Assembly: GCF_001310815.1 (NCBI RefSeq)
Contig: NZ_BAZK01000010.1
Coordinates: 174,871 to 238,870 of the forward strand
DNA from: Pseudovibrio denitrificans JCM 12308
GTDB taxonomy: Bacteria; Pseudomonadota; Alphaproteobacteria; Rhizobiales; Stappiaceae
Direction: 5' to 3'
Length of the DNA: 64,000 nt
Shown: piece by piece, positions 18,640 to 27,892 of the stretch
Layout of the letters: each line of letters opens with the position of its first letter
How positions within the stretch are numbered: the stretch's first letter is position 1
Program-made: the position numbers and the translations under genes
Notes under the pieces: generated by a model
What the model was told of the DNA's origin: nothing
The model's input: only the letters and a program-made list of their open reading frames with translations
Databases searched by the model: none

Positions 18640-19650
18640 TTGCAAAAGCGTTCTGATCATATTCGGGTCCACCACCAGCGGGACGTCAGGTGGAGGGATT
18701 GGGTTGAGACCTATCATGCGGTGACGGGTGATGTGGCGAACAAGGCCTATTGTCCACCTAAAGAAAATTTCTCTGCTTCTGTCAGTGCACGAATTCTGAC
18801 AAATGCGAGCCTTGGTTTGATTTCGGGTGGGAACTATTTTGTCGAGCGTACCGAACGACGTACCGCGCAAGACAATATCGATGTCTACTGCCTGCAATTA
18901 TACCAGCATACAGGTGGTAGCGAGCTTAATTGTTCTGAGGGCAGCTTAACTCTGAAAAGCGGTGATCTGGTTTTTTATGATGCCACGCAGCCGATGTCCG
19001 CTCATCATGCAGATTATCAACTCTGCAAGTTGATGCTTCCGCGCGCGAGGCTCAGCAAGTACATCTGCGAGCACCGCAGTCATCCTGTTCAGATCTTTCG
19101 GGGTAACGAAGCTCCGCTTCCCATAATTCGCCAGTTGATGTCGAGCCTAGGCACAGAAATCAATACACTCAATGATCAGCACTACTCGAGCATTGTCGAT
19201 TGCATTGCGGAGTTGGTTGGGCAGATGCTTTCTGATCAACCCAATACGGCTGCTCCTCCTGTATTGTCTCACTCTTCTCAACTTTTGCGACGGTTACAGG
19301 TAAAGGATTTGTTGCGGCAGCATTTGTCAAACCCGCACTTAAGCAGTGATGAACTGGCTCACCTGATGGGTGTTTCACGCAGCACGCTGTATCGATTGCT
19401 TGAGCCGATGGGAGGTTTCGCCAAATACTTACGTTCCATGCGCCTTGTACGAGCTCGACAAGTTTTGCAAGTTCAGAGCAACGTCGAGATTGGCCGACTA
19501 GCAGAGCAATGCGGTTTTTCGCATTTCTCAACCTTCTCCAAAGTGTTCCGAGATGAGTTTGATATGAGCCCGCGTGAGATGTTGGGTGAACTGCACGAAG
19601 ACACGAAGTCACCGCTTGATGCTTATGTTTATTGGGCAACGGCCCAGTAA
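18640..19650 (+). CDS. AraC family transcriptional regulator, FeaR-like layout
   Basis: The protein of about 336 residues has an N-terminal AraC-binding-like domain (NFSASVSARILTNASLGLIS, LKSGDLVFYDATQPMSA). The C-terminal AraC DNA-binding domain contains SSDELAHLMGVSRSTLYRLL and IGRLAEQCGFSHFSTFSKVF. The frame opens at a TTG (18640) without a good Shine-Dalgarno site, with a stop just upstream, so the start is uncertain. It is divergent from the SDR/NDK-like pair, the most likely target. The shared gap holds repeated TTGCAAA-type words (18545-18565 and 18640-18648). Confidence 0.82.
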   Translation: MQKRSDHIRVHHQRDVRWRDWVETYHAVTGDVANKAYCPPKENFSASVSARILTNASLGLISGGNYFVERTERRTAQDNIDVYCLQLYQHTGGSELNCSEGSLTLKSGDLVFYDATQPMSAHHADYQLCKLMLPRARLSKYICEHRSHPVQIFRGNEAPLPIIRQLMSSLGTEINTLNDQHYSSIVDCIAELVGQMLSDQPNTAAPPVLSHSSQLLRRLQVKDLLRQHLSNPHLSSDELAHLMGVSRSTLYRLLEPMGGFAKYLRSMRLVRARQVLQVQSNVEIGRLAEQCGFSHFSTFSKVFRDEFDMSPREMLGELHEDTKSPLDAYVYWATAQ

Positions 19651-19951
19651 ACCCAGCCCAACCATGTGTAAATTGTTGATAAACTAAATAATTTCTGGCT
19701 CATTTCGAGAGACACGGAAGTGCGCTAATTTTCTTCTCTGTGTCATCTCCACTCAATACAGCAGGAAACTTTTTCTCCTGCGTTTCATTTAGCTGCAGAC
19801 AAGGTGTTATCGGCCAGAATAGTGAGGCCTTTCGTTTCAAAAATACTTCGTTTTACTCTCTTATGCAGTCGAAACATGTATTTGCTACATGCACTCTTTA
19901 GTCCGTCAGGAGGTTATGTAGCGCATTGCTTTTCATGGAATCTGATTGCTT
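19651..19951. other. Intergenic region before the autotransporter
   Basis: No gene is evident. A strong AGGAGG at about 19910 is followed by ATG TAG, an immediate stop. This may mark a lost or sequencing-damaged true start for the autotransporter or a minimal leader peptide. Confidence 0.4.
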
Positions 19952-21985
19952 ATGTCACCGTCTTTTTGCTTAAAGAAATGCTTTTCCCAACTCTCTTCTA
20001 TCGCCCTAATCTCCACATCCGCTGCTGTTGCACCGTACTCGGCACATAGCCAACCACTTTGGTTAACATTGGAAGAGCTGACCCCATTGCCATTAATACC
20101 AACCCGACCAAACGTTGATCTTATTACAACAGGTGTGAACGCTGATGGCAGCATTATCTCTGGTAGTATTAATGATGGTTACAATGGCAGCGCGATCCTC
20201 TGGCCGTCAGCGCAAACCACTCCAATTCTATTGGGTAAGCATCAAGGATCTTTGTATTCTTTTTCTTATGATATCAGTGCTGACGGGCAGGTCGTAGTCG
20301 GGAACTCTAGATTCTATAGCCAGAACTCAAACCAAGGGCATTATCGCGCTTTCCGTTGGGAAAACGGCCTCTTCCAAGATCTCGGCTTTCTGCCCGGCGG
20401 AACTGAATCATTTGCCACGGCTAGCGACGCTTCTGGAGAGATTATCGTTGGAGCAGCTGAGAACTCTAATGGTTTTACGCATGCATTTCTCTGGCAAAAT
20501 GGAAAAATGCAGGACCTTGGTACTGTAAAAGGAGCTGACGACTCAGTCGCAAACAGCATCTCAGCAGATGGAACAGTCGTAGTGGGTGCGCTCTTTAGGC
20601 AACAAGGTGGAACTACTGCATTCCGTTGGCAAAACGGAAAAATGGAAGCGCTTAGTCCATTAAAAGGAGACGATGATACTGATGCACACGATGTCAGCGC
20701 TGATGGACACATCATCGTTGGTAGCTCTGGCCCCAATAATGCTTCTGTCGCTGTCCGATGGGTAGACAAAAAAATTCAAAACCTAGGTACTCTTAACGGA
20801 GATTCTAACTCTTATGCACGGGCTACAAGTGCTAGCGGAAACATCATCGTCGGATCCTCAACACATAATGGACGCAGTCGTGCATTTCGCTGGCAGAACG
20901 GAAAAATGGAAGACATAGGACAACTCACTGGAGCAATTAATACATTCGCTTCAGACATCAGCGCAGATGGTCGAACGATCGTGGGAAGTTCATATGACGG
21001 CTTACAGACGCGAGCTTTCATTTATAGAAACACTATGCAAGATCTTGCCAATGTGCAGGCGTCTGCGGTGGAGGTTGCGGATGAGTTTGCAAATGCCGTT
21101 GATTTGAATGGGCGGTTGGCGAGAGAGCTTCGGGAAGAAGAGTGTCACATCTCATCGGGCTACAATGCGTGTCTGGGTGTACGTTCCGGGGTAACCAGCT
21201 TGTTTCAGGGTACAAATGCATTTGGTGGAAGCGTAACTGGCGCGGTCCAAATCGATAGTGAATTGAAACTCGGAGCAAGTGTAGGCGCTTACGGAGAAGG
21301 AAATGCAGGTTCGACATTAGATCTCAACTACGGTGTCAGCATTGGAGCATTTGCGGAGTATTTGATTGACGCCCTCCCCTTCAGTTCTTCTGAGACACAG
21401 TTTCGCGCCCGACTTGATGGGGCTTGGCTTTATAGCGATGCAGACGTCACACGCGGGCAGGGTTACACGGACGTTCAGACTGGAAAGGGTTCTACCAGTT
21501 TCAACAGCGGCACCGTAGGAGCAAAGCTTATTGCGGATCATCAGATCTCTGAAACTCTTGTGGTTTCTCCTTACATTGGAGCTTATTGGGAGAGCACTTA
21601 TCAAGCTGGCTATAACGAACAGATGGAGCTGGATACGATTGCGCACATACATGGTGGTTCCACTAGTGCTGTAGCGGGTGTCTTTGGTGTTTGGTCTCGG
21701 TTCTCGGCTTCAGAGCAGCTGGAACTTAGCTTTGGTTTGCAAGGAGAAGTTGACTTCTTTGCGGATGATGTTGAAGTTTCAGCATCAACCAACATCCCCG
21801 GTTTGGCGCATTTTTCAGTTGGCTCCGATCGCTCACAAAGCAAAGTTCGGATCACCACAGAAGCAGGTGCTGCCTACAATCTGACCGAGAAAAGCCGCGT
21901 TGAGGTAATAGGGAAAGTATTTTCTTCCCGATACCAAGATAAGCTTGGTGGCGATCTTGCCCTTAGGTTCTCCAGCAGTTTTTAG
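19952..21985 (+). CDS. HAF-repeat autotransporter
   Basis: The protein of about 677 residues starts with a signal peptide (hydrophobic stretch SIALISTSAAVAPYSAHS). The passenger, residues about 45-365, is built of seven repeats of roughly 45-50 residues: a VNADG/ISADG/ASASG...IIVGSS unit alternating with HAFRWQNGKMxDLG. This is the HAF extracellular repeat and presumably forms a beta-propeller-like solenoid. Residues about 400-677 form an autotransporter beta domain ending in Phe (LALRFSSSF), which inserts in the outer membrane. The start is uncertain; I chose ATG 19952 over TTG 19946. The ligand or host target is unknown. Confidence 0.85.
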   Translation: MSPSFCLKKCFSQLSSIALISTSAAVAPYSAHSQPLWLTLEELTPLPLIPTRPNVDLITTGVNADGSIISGSINDGYNGSAILWPSAQTTPILLGKHQGSLYSFSYDISADGQVVVGNSRFYSQNSNQGHYRAFRWENGLFQDLGFLPGGTESFATASDASGEIIVGAAENSNGFTHAFLWQNGKMQDLGTVKGADDSVANSISADGTVVVGALFRQQGGTTAFRWQNGKMEALSPLKGDDDTDAHDVSADGHIIVGSSGPNNASVAVRWVDKKIQNLGTLNGDSNSYARATSASGNIIVGSSTHNGRSRAFRWQNGKMEDIGQLTGAINTFASDISADGRTIVGSSYDGLQTRAFIYRNTMQDLANVQASAVEVADEFANAVDLNGRLARELREEECHISSGYNACLGVRSGVTSLFQGTNAFGGSVTGAVQIDSELKLGASVGAYGEGNAGSTLDLNYGVSIGAFAEYLIDALPFSSSETQFRARLDGAWLYSDADVTRGQGYTDVQTGKGSTSFNSGTVGAKLIADHQISETLVVSPYIGAYWESTYQAGYNEQMELDTIAHIHGGSTSAVAGVFGVWSRFSASEQLELSFGLQGEVDFFADDVEVSASTNIPGLAHFSVGSDRSQSKVRITTEAGAAYNLTEKSRVEVIGKVFSSRYQDKLGGDLALRFSSSF

Positions 21986-22011
21986 AGCACTATCGTCCAT
22001 CAACTCTTCAG

Positions 22012-22935
22012 CTACCGATACTGCCTCGTGGTTTCTTTCATGAGGGTGCGGGTCCATTGGATCATGGGGTCGTGGTGGTAGCGTTCGTGCCAGTAGAGGA
22101 AGAATTCCTGGTGGTGGTCTTTCAGGAAGTCCGGCACTGGCGAGGCTATGGTGTTGTGGCCTTCATAGATTTTCTTGTCGAAGATTGAAGGCACAAGGAA
22201 GAGCAGGTCTGTTTGGCCGCAGAAGTGCATGGCGGCGAAGAAACTGCTGATTTTTACGGCGACATTTCGTTTGCGGCCCATTGCGGCCAACTTCTCATCA
22301 ATGATGCTTTGGCCTGCGCCGGTGATCATGACCGAGATATGGTCTTGAGCGAGATAGTCATCCAGTGAGATTGGCTTGCCTGCAAGTGAATGGTCTTTGC
22401 TCATCAGGCAGACGTAGCTGAAACGACCCAGTGAAATACGGTGGAGCTGACTTGTGGCTGCATTGGGCTCCTGACCAGAAAGGACGAAGTGGGCTTCTCC
22501 AGTTTCCAGCGGCTCAAATTGATTGCGAATATTGCTCTTCAGCTCCAGCTTCATACCCGGAGCTTCCTGCTTCATCCGTTTCAGAAGAGGTGGGCCGTAG
22601 AGGTTCACCTCCAGCTCAGGACCAGAAAAGCGAATGGTCTCTTTCGCTGTTGCCGGGTCAAACTCCGGCTTTGCGATCATTTCCTGAATAGTTGCCAGAG
22701 CGGATGGGAGCAGTCTTTGGATTTCGGCGGCTCTTTCCGTCAGCTCATAATCTCCGGCAATACGTACCAGCAGGGGATCATTTAGCAACTCACGCAGGCG
22801 CTGCAGGGCGCGGCTGACTGCGGGCTGGCTCATATGCAGCTGCGTTGCTGCCAACGAGACGTGCCTCGTTTCCAGAAGCTTCTCCAGAATGACGAGAAGG
22901 TTCAGATCCACGCCACGCAAATTCACCTGACGCAT
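22012..22935 (-). CDS. LysR family transcriptional regulator
   Basis: The 307-residue regulator begins NLRGVDLNLLVILEKLLETR, with the HTH VSLAATQLHMSQPAVSRALQ and the effector domain KETIRFSGPELEVNLYGPPL. The N-terminus (DLNLLxxLExLLxxRHVSLAA) is of the NodD/LeuO-like LysR subgroup. It is divergent from the flavodoxin-type quinone reductase at 23024 with 88 bases between, so control of that gene is likely. No perfect palindrome was seen in the gap. Confidence 0.9.
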   Translation of the reverse strand: MRQVNLRGVDLNLLVILEKLLETRHVSLAATQLHMSQPAVSRALQRLRELLNDPLLVRIAGDYELTERAAEIQRLLPSALATIQEMIAKPEFDPATAKETIRFSGPELEVNLYGPPLLKRMKQEAPGMKLELKSNIRNQFEPLETGEAHFVLSGQEPNAATSQLHRISLGRFSYVCLMSKDHSLAGKPISLDDYLAQDHISVMITGAGQSIIDEKLAAMGRKRNVAVKISSFFAAMHFCGQTDLLFLVPSIFDKKIYEGHNTIASPVPDFLKDHHQEFFLYWHERYHHDPMIQWTRTLMKETTRQYR

Positions 22936-23023
22936 ACTTACTATACCTTACATGCATTAGACGAATACTTGGTAGCTGAATAAACCGGTCCTGTCGATCT
23001 TACAGTGCAGAAAAGGAAATGCG

Positions 23024-23605
23024 ATGAGCAAAGTGATTGTTGTCTATCATAGCGGTTATGGCCACACGCAGGTTTTAGCGGAAGCCGTGCAGCGAGGTGC
23101 GTTGGATGCCGGTGCAGATGCGGAGCTGATGTCCGTTGCTAAACTCGAGAACGTGAATTGGGATAAGCTGGCTGCGGCGGACGCCCTTATCTTTGGCTCT
23201 CCAACTTACATGGGCAGCGCGAGCGCACCGTTTAAGGCCTTTATGGATGCGTCCTCCAAGGTTTGGATGGAGCGTGGCTGGGTGGACAAAATCGCCGGTG
23301 CTTTCACTGTTTCAGCCTCTCGCAGTGGCGATAAACTGGGCACGCTGACACAGCTGAGCGTGTTTGCTGCACAGCATGGCATGATCTGGGTCGGGCTGGA
23401 TCTGATGCCGGGCAACAACAGCAGTAAAGGCTCAGAAGAAGACCTCAATCGCCTTGGCAGTACGCTGGGTGTGATGGCTCAAGCCAATGCTGATGAAGGG
23501 CCCGAAGTGGTTCCGCCACAGGCAGACAAAGATACCGCAAAGGCACTTGGTGGCAGAATTGCGAAGGTGGCCGCTGCACTCACCCGCGAGAGCGAGGCGG
23601 CTTAA
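23024..23605 (+). CDS. Flavodoxin-fold NAD(P)H quinone reductase, WrbA-like
   Basis: This intact 193-residue paralogue of the 15865 gene has the FMN loop YHSGYGHTQVLAEAVQRGA, the isoalloxazine-contact GSPTYMGSASAPFKAFMD, and HGMIWVGLDLMPGNNSSKGS. It should catalyse two-electron quinone reduction with FMN in the cytoplasm. It is divergent from a LysR gene, the common arrangement for an inducible redox enzyme. The residues shared with the frameshifted copy confirm how that copy should be repaired. Confidence 0.9.
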   Translation: MSKVIVVYHSGYGHTQVLAEAVQRGALDAGADAELMSVAKLENVNWDKLAAADALIFGSPTYMGSASAPFKAFMDASSKVWMERGWVDKIAGAFTVSASRSGDKLGTLTQLSVFAAQHGMIWVGLDLMPGNNSSKGSEEDLNRLGSTLGVMAQANADEGPEVVPPQADKDTAKALGGRIAKVAAALTRESEAA

Positions 23606-23737
23606 CCCTTAATTCACTGCAATCACAAGTGCTTGGATTTCTGCCATGTAAGGTGCCATCTCTTCACCTCATTTTTGGACAAACTCGATACGTATAAGAG
23701 CAAATTAAAACACAAGATCACTGTATCGGGTTTGTCT

Positions 23738-24781
23738 ATGAAAAGAAGAAAACGCATTATTCTATCCATTGATGGTGGTGGAGCGCGCGGTCTCATTCCA
23801 ATTCGCTTGCTTCGCGGGCTTGAAACCAAATTGTATGAGCGCGGCAAGTCTGCGCCTCTTTGCAAATACTTCGACCTGATCTGTGGTACTTCCAGCGGAG
23901 GCCTGATTGCGGCTGGTCTGACAGCTCCAAATCCCGATCGCGACAAACCCGGCCAACCGGCAATGAGCTTGGGGGACTTGCAGGAGTTTTTTGAGGTTGA
24001 AGCGCGGGAGCTTTACGTTAACAACCGTCGCCATTGGCTGCCACGGCGCCTTTACGGCGCGTTTGGGCAGTTCAACAAAGGCATTCAGGAACGCCCGATT
24101 GAGCAGGCAATCAAACAGCATATCGGTTGGAGTGCGCTTTCCTGCAGTCTAACTGCTATCTTGCTCACCGCTTATGATCTGAAGAACCGTCGTGTTGTTT
24201 CCATGAGCAACAACACCACTGGACGGGATGACTATTACTTCTGGCAGGCTGTGCGCGCGACGACCTCCTCCCCTTCCTGGTTTGAACCTGCCCGGGTTGA
24301 AAACCTGACAACGGGCGATGAGGAAATCATGATTGATGCGGCAGGCTTCCTGAATGATCCGGTGCTTGCGGCCTATGCTGAAGCGCGGCGCCATGGCTGG
24401 AATCCGAAAGACATTATCATCCTCTCCCTTGGCACCGGCAATCCGGTGGAAGAGAAGCATAGCTTCACCCAAGCAGTGAACTGGGGCACCAGCGGCTGGC
24501 TATCACCTGAAGAAGGCACGCCGCTGCTTTCCAGCTATATGCACGGCCAAACAGCATCCACCGGGCAATACGCGGACGTGTTATTCAAAGACATGCCGGG
24601 CGTGGAATACATTCGTTTGAATGCGGACCTGCCACACTTTGGCAGCGACATTTACAGCGTGCGCCCGGGTGAAGTACTTCAGCTGAACCGCATTGCGGAT
24701 GATCTGCTTTCTTCCCACGATACCGAGTTGGACAAACTGGCAGACATTATGGAAGAAAGGCAGGACGGCCCCGGCTTTTAG
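23738..24781 (+). CDS. Patatin-like phospholipase
   Basis: The protein of about 347 residues has the patatin hallmarks: an oxyanion loop DGGGARGLIP near the N-terminus, the nucleophile elbow GTSSGG (about residue 58), and IDAAGFLNDP near residue 204. The last supplies the dyad Asp, though the usual DG(A/G) reads DAA. It should act as a serine-aspartate lipid acyl hydrolase. I start at ATG 23738 because the upstream TTG (23633) gives an atypical extension. There is no signal peptide. I saw no partner genes of a CBASS-type system (no cyclase nearby), so a defence role is not supported. Confidence 0.87.
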   Translation: MKRRKRIILSIDGGGARGLIPIRLLRGLETKLYERGKSAPLCKYFDLICGTSSGGLIAAGLTAPNPDRDKPGQPAMSLGDLQEFFEVEARELYVNNRRHWLPRRLYGAFGQFNKGIQERPIEQAIKQHIGWSALSCSLTAILLTAYDLKNRRVVSMSNNTTGRDDYYFWQAVRATTSSPSWFEPARVENLTTGDEEIMIDAAGFLNDPVLAAYAEARRHGWNPKDIIILSLGTGNPVEEKHSFTQAVNWGTSGWLSPEEGTPLLSSYMHGQTASTGQYADVLFKDMPGVEYIRLNADLPHFGSDIYSVRPGEVLQLNRIADDLLSSHDTELDKLADIMEERQDGPGF

Positions 24782-24869
24782 GCTTCACAATCCTTCTGCC
24801 CCTGCTACAACTTCCGGAAAGATAAGTTAAAGTGATTCACGTTAAAGGCGTGATCACAGCGGAGGGATC

Positions 24870-25862
24870 ATGTTGGGGTTGAAAGGTTATCAGCGCACGG
24901 CAGCCGTAGTCACGGGCAGCATCGTCGCGAGCCTGTTTGCTGCAGGCGCGCAGGCTGTGCCTCTTCCAGACACGAAGCCCCAGATCTCCGTTAAGGATTA
25001 CAAAGAGGCCTTAGGCAAGCTGCCAGAGTTTCCGGGGGCTGCCAAGTATCACTTCGGGCACAAAAAGACGCCTGCCAAAACGCATCCGCTCTCTTTTGGC
25101 AGCTATGCAAGAGGCTGCGTGGCAGGCGCGATTGCCATTCCCTATGATGGTGAGAACTGGCAAGTCATGCGCCTTTCGCGTAATCGCAACTGGGGGCATC
25201 CAGTACTCATTGATTTCCTGAAGCGACTGGCTGCAGATGCACCTTCACTGGGATGGAACGGTTTGCTGGTCGGTGATCTTTCTCAGCCCCGTGGCGGGCC
25301 GATGCTGACGGGGCATGCCTCTCACCAGATCGGGCTGGATGCGGACATCTGGTTGCGCCAGATGCCGGACTATCGTTTCAGCGCCAAACAGCGTGAGACT
25401 GAAAGCGCGATTTCCATGCTAAATGGCAATCTGAGCAAGCCGGGCGCAGATCGCAAGGTGAATCCAAACCGCTGGACTGACGCCCATGCCAAGCTGATCC
25501 GCCGTGCAGCACAAGATGACGGTGTTGCCCGTATCTTCGTGAACCCGACCATCAAGAAAGAACTGTGCGACTTTGAAACGGGTGACCGCGACTGGCTGCG
25601 TAAGGTTCGCCCTTGGTGGGGCCACCATTACCACTTCCACGTCCGCATGGCCTGCCCTGCTGACAGCAAGCAATGCAAGAACCAAGCAGTCCCACCTGCT
25701 GGCGATGGTTGCGGCAAAGAGCTCACCTACTGGCTCTCTGACGAGCCGTGGGTGCCCAAAAAGCCGAAACCAGGCGAAAAGCCAAAGCCACGCAAACCAA
25801 AACCACCACTTTCCGTAGCAGACCTACCAAACAGCTGCGCCACTGTGCTGCGGGCGGAGTGA
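24870..25862 (+). CDS. mepA: Penicillin-insensitive murein endopeptidase
   Basis: The 330-residue product has a signal peptide (hydrophobic to AGAQA/VP, residues 1-29). The LAS-type metallopeptidase motifs are GHASHQIGLDADIW (zinc His and Asp) and WWGHHYHFHVRMACP (HxH). MepA cuts the D-Ala-meso-DAP cross-links of peptidoglycan in the periplasm. Several Cys (FGSYARGC, KKELCDF, MACPADSKQC, GDGCG) probably form disulfides. A proline/lysine-rich linker (KKPKPGEKPKPRKPKPP) precedes a short C-terminal tail, an extension not seen in E. coli MepA. Confidence 0.93.
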   Translation: MLGLKGYQRTAAVVTGSIVASLFAAGAQAVPLPDTKPQISVKDYKEALGKLPEFPGAAKYHFGHKKTPAKTHPLSFGSYARGCVAGAIAIPYDGENWQVMRLSRNRNWGHPVLIDFLKRLAADAPSLGWNGLLVGDLSQPRGGPMLTGHASHQIGLDADIWLRQMPDYRFSAKQRETESAISMLNGNLSKPGADRKVNPNRWTDAHAKLIRRAAQDDGVARIFVNPTIKKELCDFETGDRDWLRKVRPWWGHHYHFHVRMACPADSKQCKNQAVPPAGDGCGKELTYWLSDEPWVPKKPKPGEKPKPRKPKPPLSVADLPNSCATVLRAE

Positions 25863-26113
25863 GGTTGGGGTATTGGTGGTTAGATGGGGGAGTTGATGGC
25901 CAGCAACACTCGATATCACACTCAAACTTCTGGTGAACTAACTCTTGTTAGTGCGACACTCGAAATAGTGAGCTCCACTCAAACCGCACAAATCAACTAA
26001 AAGTTGCAAAAAAGATACGCTCTGCATATTTTACTTAATACGATTAAACCAACTTCTTGTACGTAATTGATTCTCATAATATTCCGCCAGCATATATTTT
26101 TTTAGGTAGCAAA

Positions 26114-26767
26114 ATGAAAAAACTAGCACTCCTCGCAGGCGCGATGCTTGCATTTAATGCGTCCTCTGCTGTTGCATCAGACCTTCTCAGCAACACTTAC
26201 ATCGGCATCTCCGGTGGAGCATCTTTTGCGGAAGATGGCGATATCAAAGTTGATGGTCTTGGCACTGCAAAAGACATTCTCGAATACGACACAGGTTTTA
26301 ACTTTGCAGCAAACCTAGGCTATCGTATTAACGATATTATTCGTGTTCAGGCAGATTTTGGCTACCTCAGAAACAACCTTGATGAGCTTGCAAATGTTGA
26401 TGCAAAGTCTGATCTGTCAGGTTTTTACAGCACTGCATCCATTTTTGGTGATTATCACTTCAACGATAAAGTAACAGCATTTGCTGGTGTCGGCGCGGGT
26501 GTCCTGGCTCCTCGAATCTCTGATGTGAGTATTTCTGGCGTGGCAGGCAAAGCTGACGCTAAAGTAAAGGACAACGCTGTAGCACTCTTCAAAGTTGGTG
26601 CTGGTCTCTCATATAGCCTGAATGACAATATCGATGTAATTGCTAGCTATGATTATTTGAGATCTGCAGAGTTTAAAGCAATGCTTGACACCCCAGCATC
26701 ACCAAATCCTGGCAAAATGCGCCTTTCTACACACATTGCACAAATCGGTTTGCGCTACAATTTCTAA
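26114..26767 (+). CDS. Outer-membrane beta-barrel protein (paralogue 1)
   Basis: The protein of about 217 residues has a signal peptide (LALLAGAMLAFNASSAVA). A small OmpA/Omp25-type barrel follows: YIGISGGASFAEDG, NFAANLGYRINDIIRVQADF, ITAFAG-like VTAFAGVGAGVLAP, and a last strand AQIGLRYNF with terminal Phe as BAM signal. ATG 26114 replaces the longer frame because it starts the signal peptide. Three related barrels follow in the window (28868, 29802, 33310). These are probably immunodominant Omp25/31-like surface proteins; the function is unknown. Confidence 0.85.
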   Translation: MKKLALLAGAMLAFNASSAVASDLLSNTYIGISGGASFAEDGDIKVDGLGTAKDILEYDTGFNFAANLGYRINDIIRVQADFGYLRNNLDELANVDAKSDLSGFYSTASIFGDYHFNDKVTAFAGVGAGVLAPRISDVSISGVAGKADAKVKDNAVALFKVGAGLSYSLNDNIDVIASYDYLRSAEFKAMLDTPASPNPGKMRLSTHIAQIGLRYNF

Positions 26768-27102
26768 GCCAAACAGCAAGGTTTGAAGCAGTAAAAGGGG
26801 AGCAGTTCTGTTCCCCTTTTATTTTGGTAGATTAAATCATTTCAGTGAAACTATTTGATTTTAGCTTTCTTGACCAAAAGCAGAAGCTCAAAGAAGATAA
26901 GAGGCACCATAACGACAAGTTAGTTATGTAAACTTATAATAAAATGTATAGTTAACAAGTATTTGACTCCACGCAATAACAAAGCTATCAATCAACCAGC
27001 ACATGTAAGAGCTTAAACTTGCTACCTACAGATATGATGTCTGCTGGACAGCATATTTGCTGTTCTCAATAGCAATTTTTATATTCTGTAGAGGTTTTTA
27101 TT
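26768..27102. other. AT-rich intergenic region
   Basis: Apart from the terminator at 26793-26825 I see no gene. The rest is strongly AT-rich and ends in AGAGG upstream of the gene at 27103. Confidence 0.5.
26793..26825 (+). terminator. Terminator after barrel paralogue 1
   Basis: The stem aaaagggga (26793-26801) pairs with tcccctttt (26812-26820) and the T-rich attttgg follows. Confidence 0.75.
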
Positions 27103-27825
27103 ATGGAAGTCAGCGGCGTCCGTCTTTCTTTTTCATTCACCAATTTTGCTGGTAATTACGATCCTGCACCAATTATGACTCAAGATGAAGTCGCTGTAAG
27201 TCTGCTTGAAGATGTTGTGCGCTTCACGCCGGACAATGAACTACGTCAGGACAATGAATTACGCCAGCAAGGGCAAAATGCAAAGAGCGAAGCTGAGCAA
27301 AGTAATGATCCGACCAAAAAAGCGATCAGCAAAATATTTGAGGTACTAATCGGCCTCGATACCGATAAAATGCAAGGTGCAGTGCACTCTTATCTGGCAC
27401 AACGCAGCCGACAAGCTGCAGCAATCCAAAAATTCTTCGATATCTCAAAAGAATGGACTAATCCAAACAGTTCGGCTGTTTACCAGGAGCTGATGAAGGG
27501 TATCTATGCCAGTGCTAAGACTGGAGACCCCATCGCTAAAGAGATGCTGCAAGCGATGAAGGATGGTACACTCAACATCGAAGATATGGCAGACTATGGC
27601 TTCGAAACAAAATCCAATTACATCGTTTATTTGAATCCTGATGGAGAATATGTGTTTGGGACATCCTCAATTACACATGTCGGCGAATACTCCAAAGCAA
27701 ATGAATTGTTTGAAGATCTGACCTTCATGGATGAAGAAGGACGTTCCTTCGATAAAAAGACCGGTCACAATGCATACTATGTTCAAATAGCAAAGAACCT
27801 CGCTTTCTACTTTACCTGGCCGTGA
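27103..27825 (+). CDS. Hypothetical protein with internal DNELRQ repeat
   Basis: I do not recognise this 240-residue acidic protein. It has no signal peptide or membrane segment. The N-terminal 60 residues are polar and hold a tandem DNELRQ duplication, followed by a glutamine/glutamate-rich segment. The middle (KKAISKIFEVLIGLDTDKM, AQRSRQAAAIQKFFD) is helical. The C-terminus (NYIVYLNPDGEYVFGTSSIT, HNAYYVQIAKNLAFYFTWP) is beta-like. AGAGG nine bases upstream supports the ATG. It lies between outer-membrane barrel genes and is followed by a terminator. A cytoplasmic or non-classically secreted protein is possible. Confidence 0.75.
   Translation: MEVSGVRLSFSFTNFAGNYDPAPIMTQDEVAVSLLEDVVRFTPDNELRQDNELRQQGQNAKSEAEQSNDPTKKAISKIFEVLIGLDTDKMQGAVHSYLAQRSRQAAAIQKFFDISKEWTNPNSSAVYQELMKGIYASAKTGDPIAKEMLQAMKDGTLNIEDMADYGFETKSNYIVYLNPDGEYVFGTSSITHVGEYSKANELFEDLTFMDEEGRSFDKKTGHNAYYVQIAKNLAFYFTWP
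27232..27267 (+). repeat. 18-bp in-frame tandem repeat
   Basis: Two copies of gacaatgaaNtacgNcag lie side by side (27232-27249, 27250-27267), differing only at two third-codon positions. They encode DNELRQ twice. Confidence 0.85.
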
Positions 27826-27864
27826 GTTCCCAGATCAGCTCGGGGCCTTTAAGTTGTTTTGTGC

Positions 27865-27892
27865 AAAGGGGAGCGTTGTTGCTCCCTTTTCT
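27865..27892. terminator. Probable bidirectional terminator
   Basis: An aaaggggagc / gctccctttt inverted repeat with a one-base bulge lies between the convergent genes at 27103 and 27892 and is flanked by T on the plus and A on the other side. Confidence 0.6.

Noticed and set aside
23738..24781. Patatin as part of a CBASS or other phage-defence unit
   Set aside because: No nucleotidyltransferase cyclase, TIR or other partner genes adjoin it; its neighbours are a quinone reductase and mepA.
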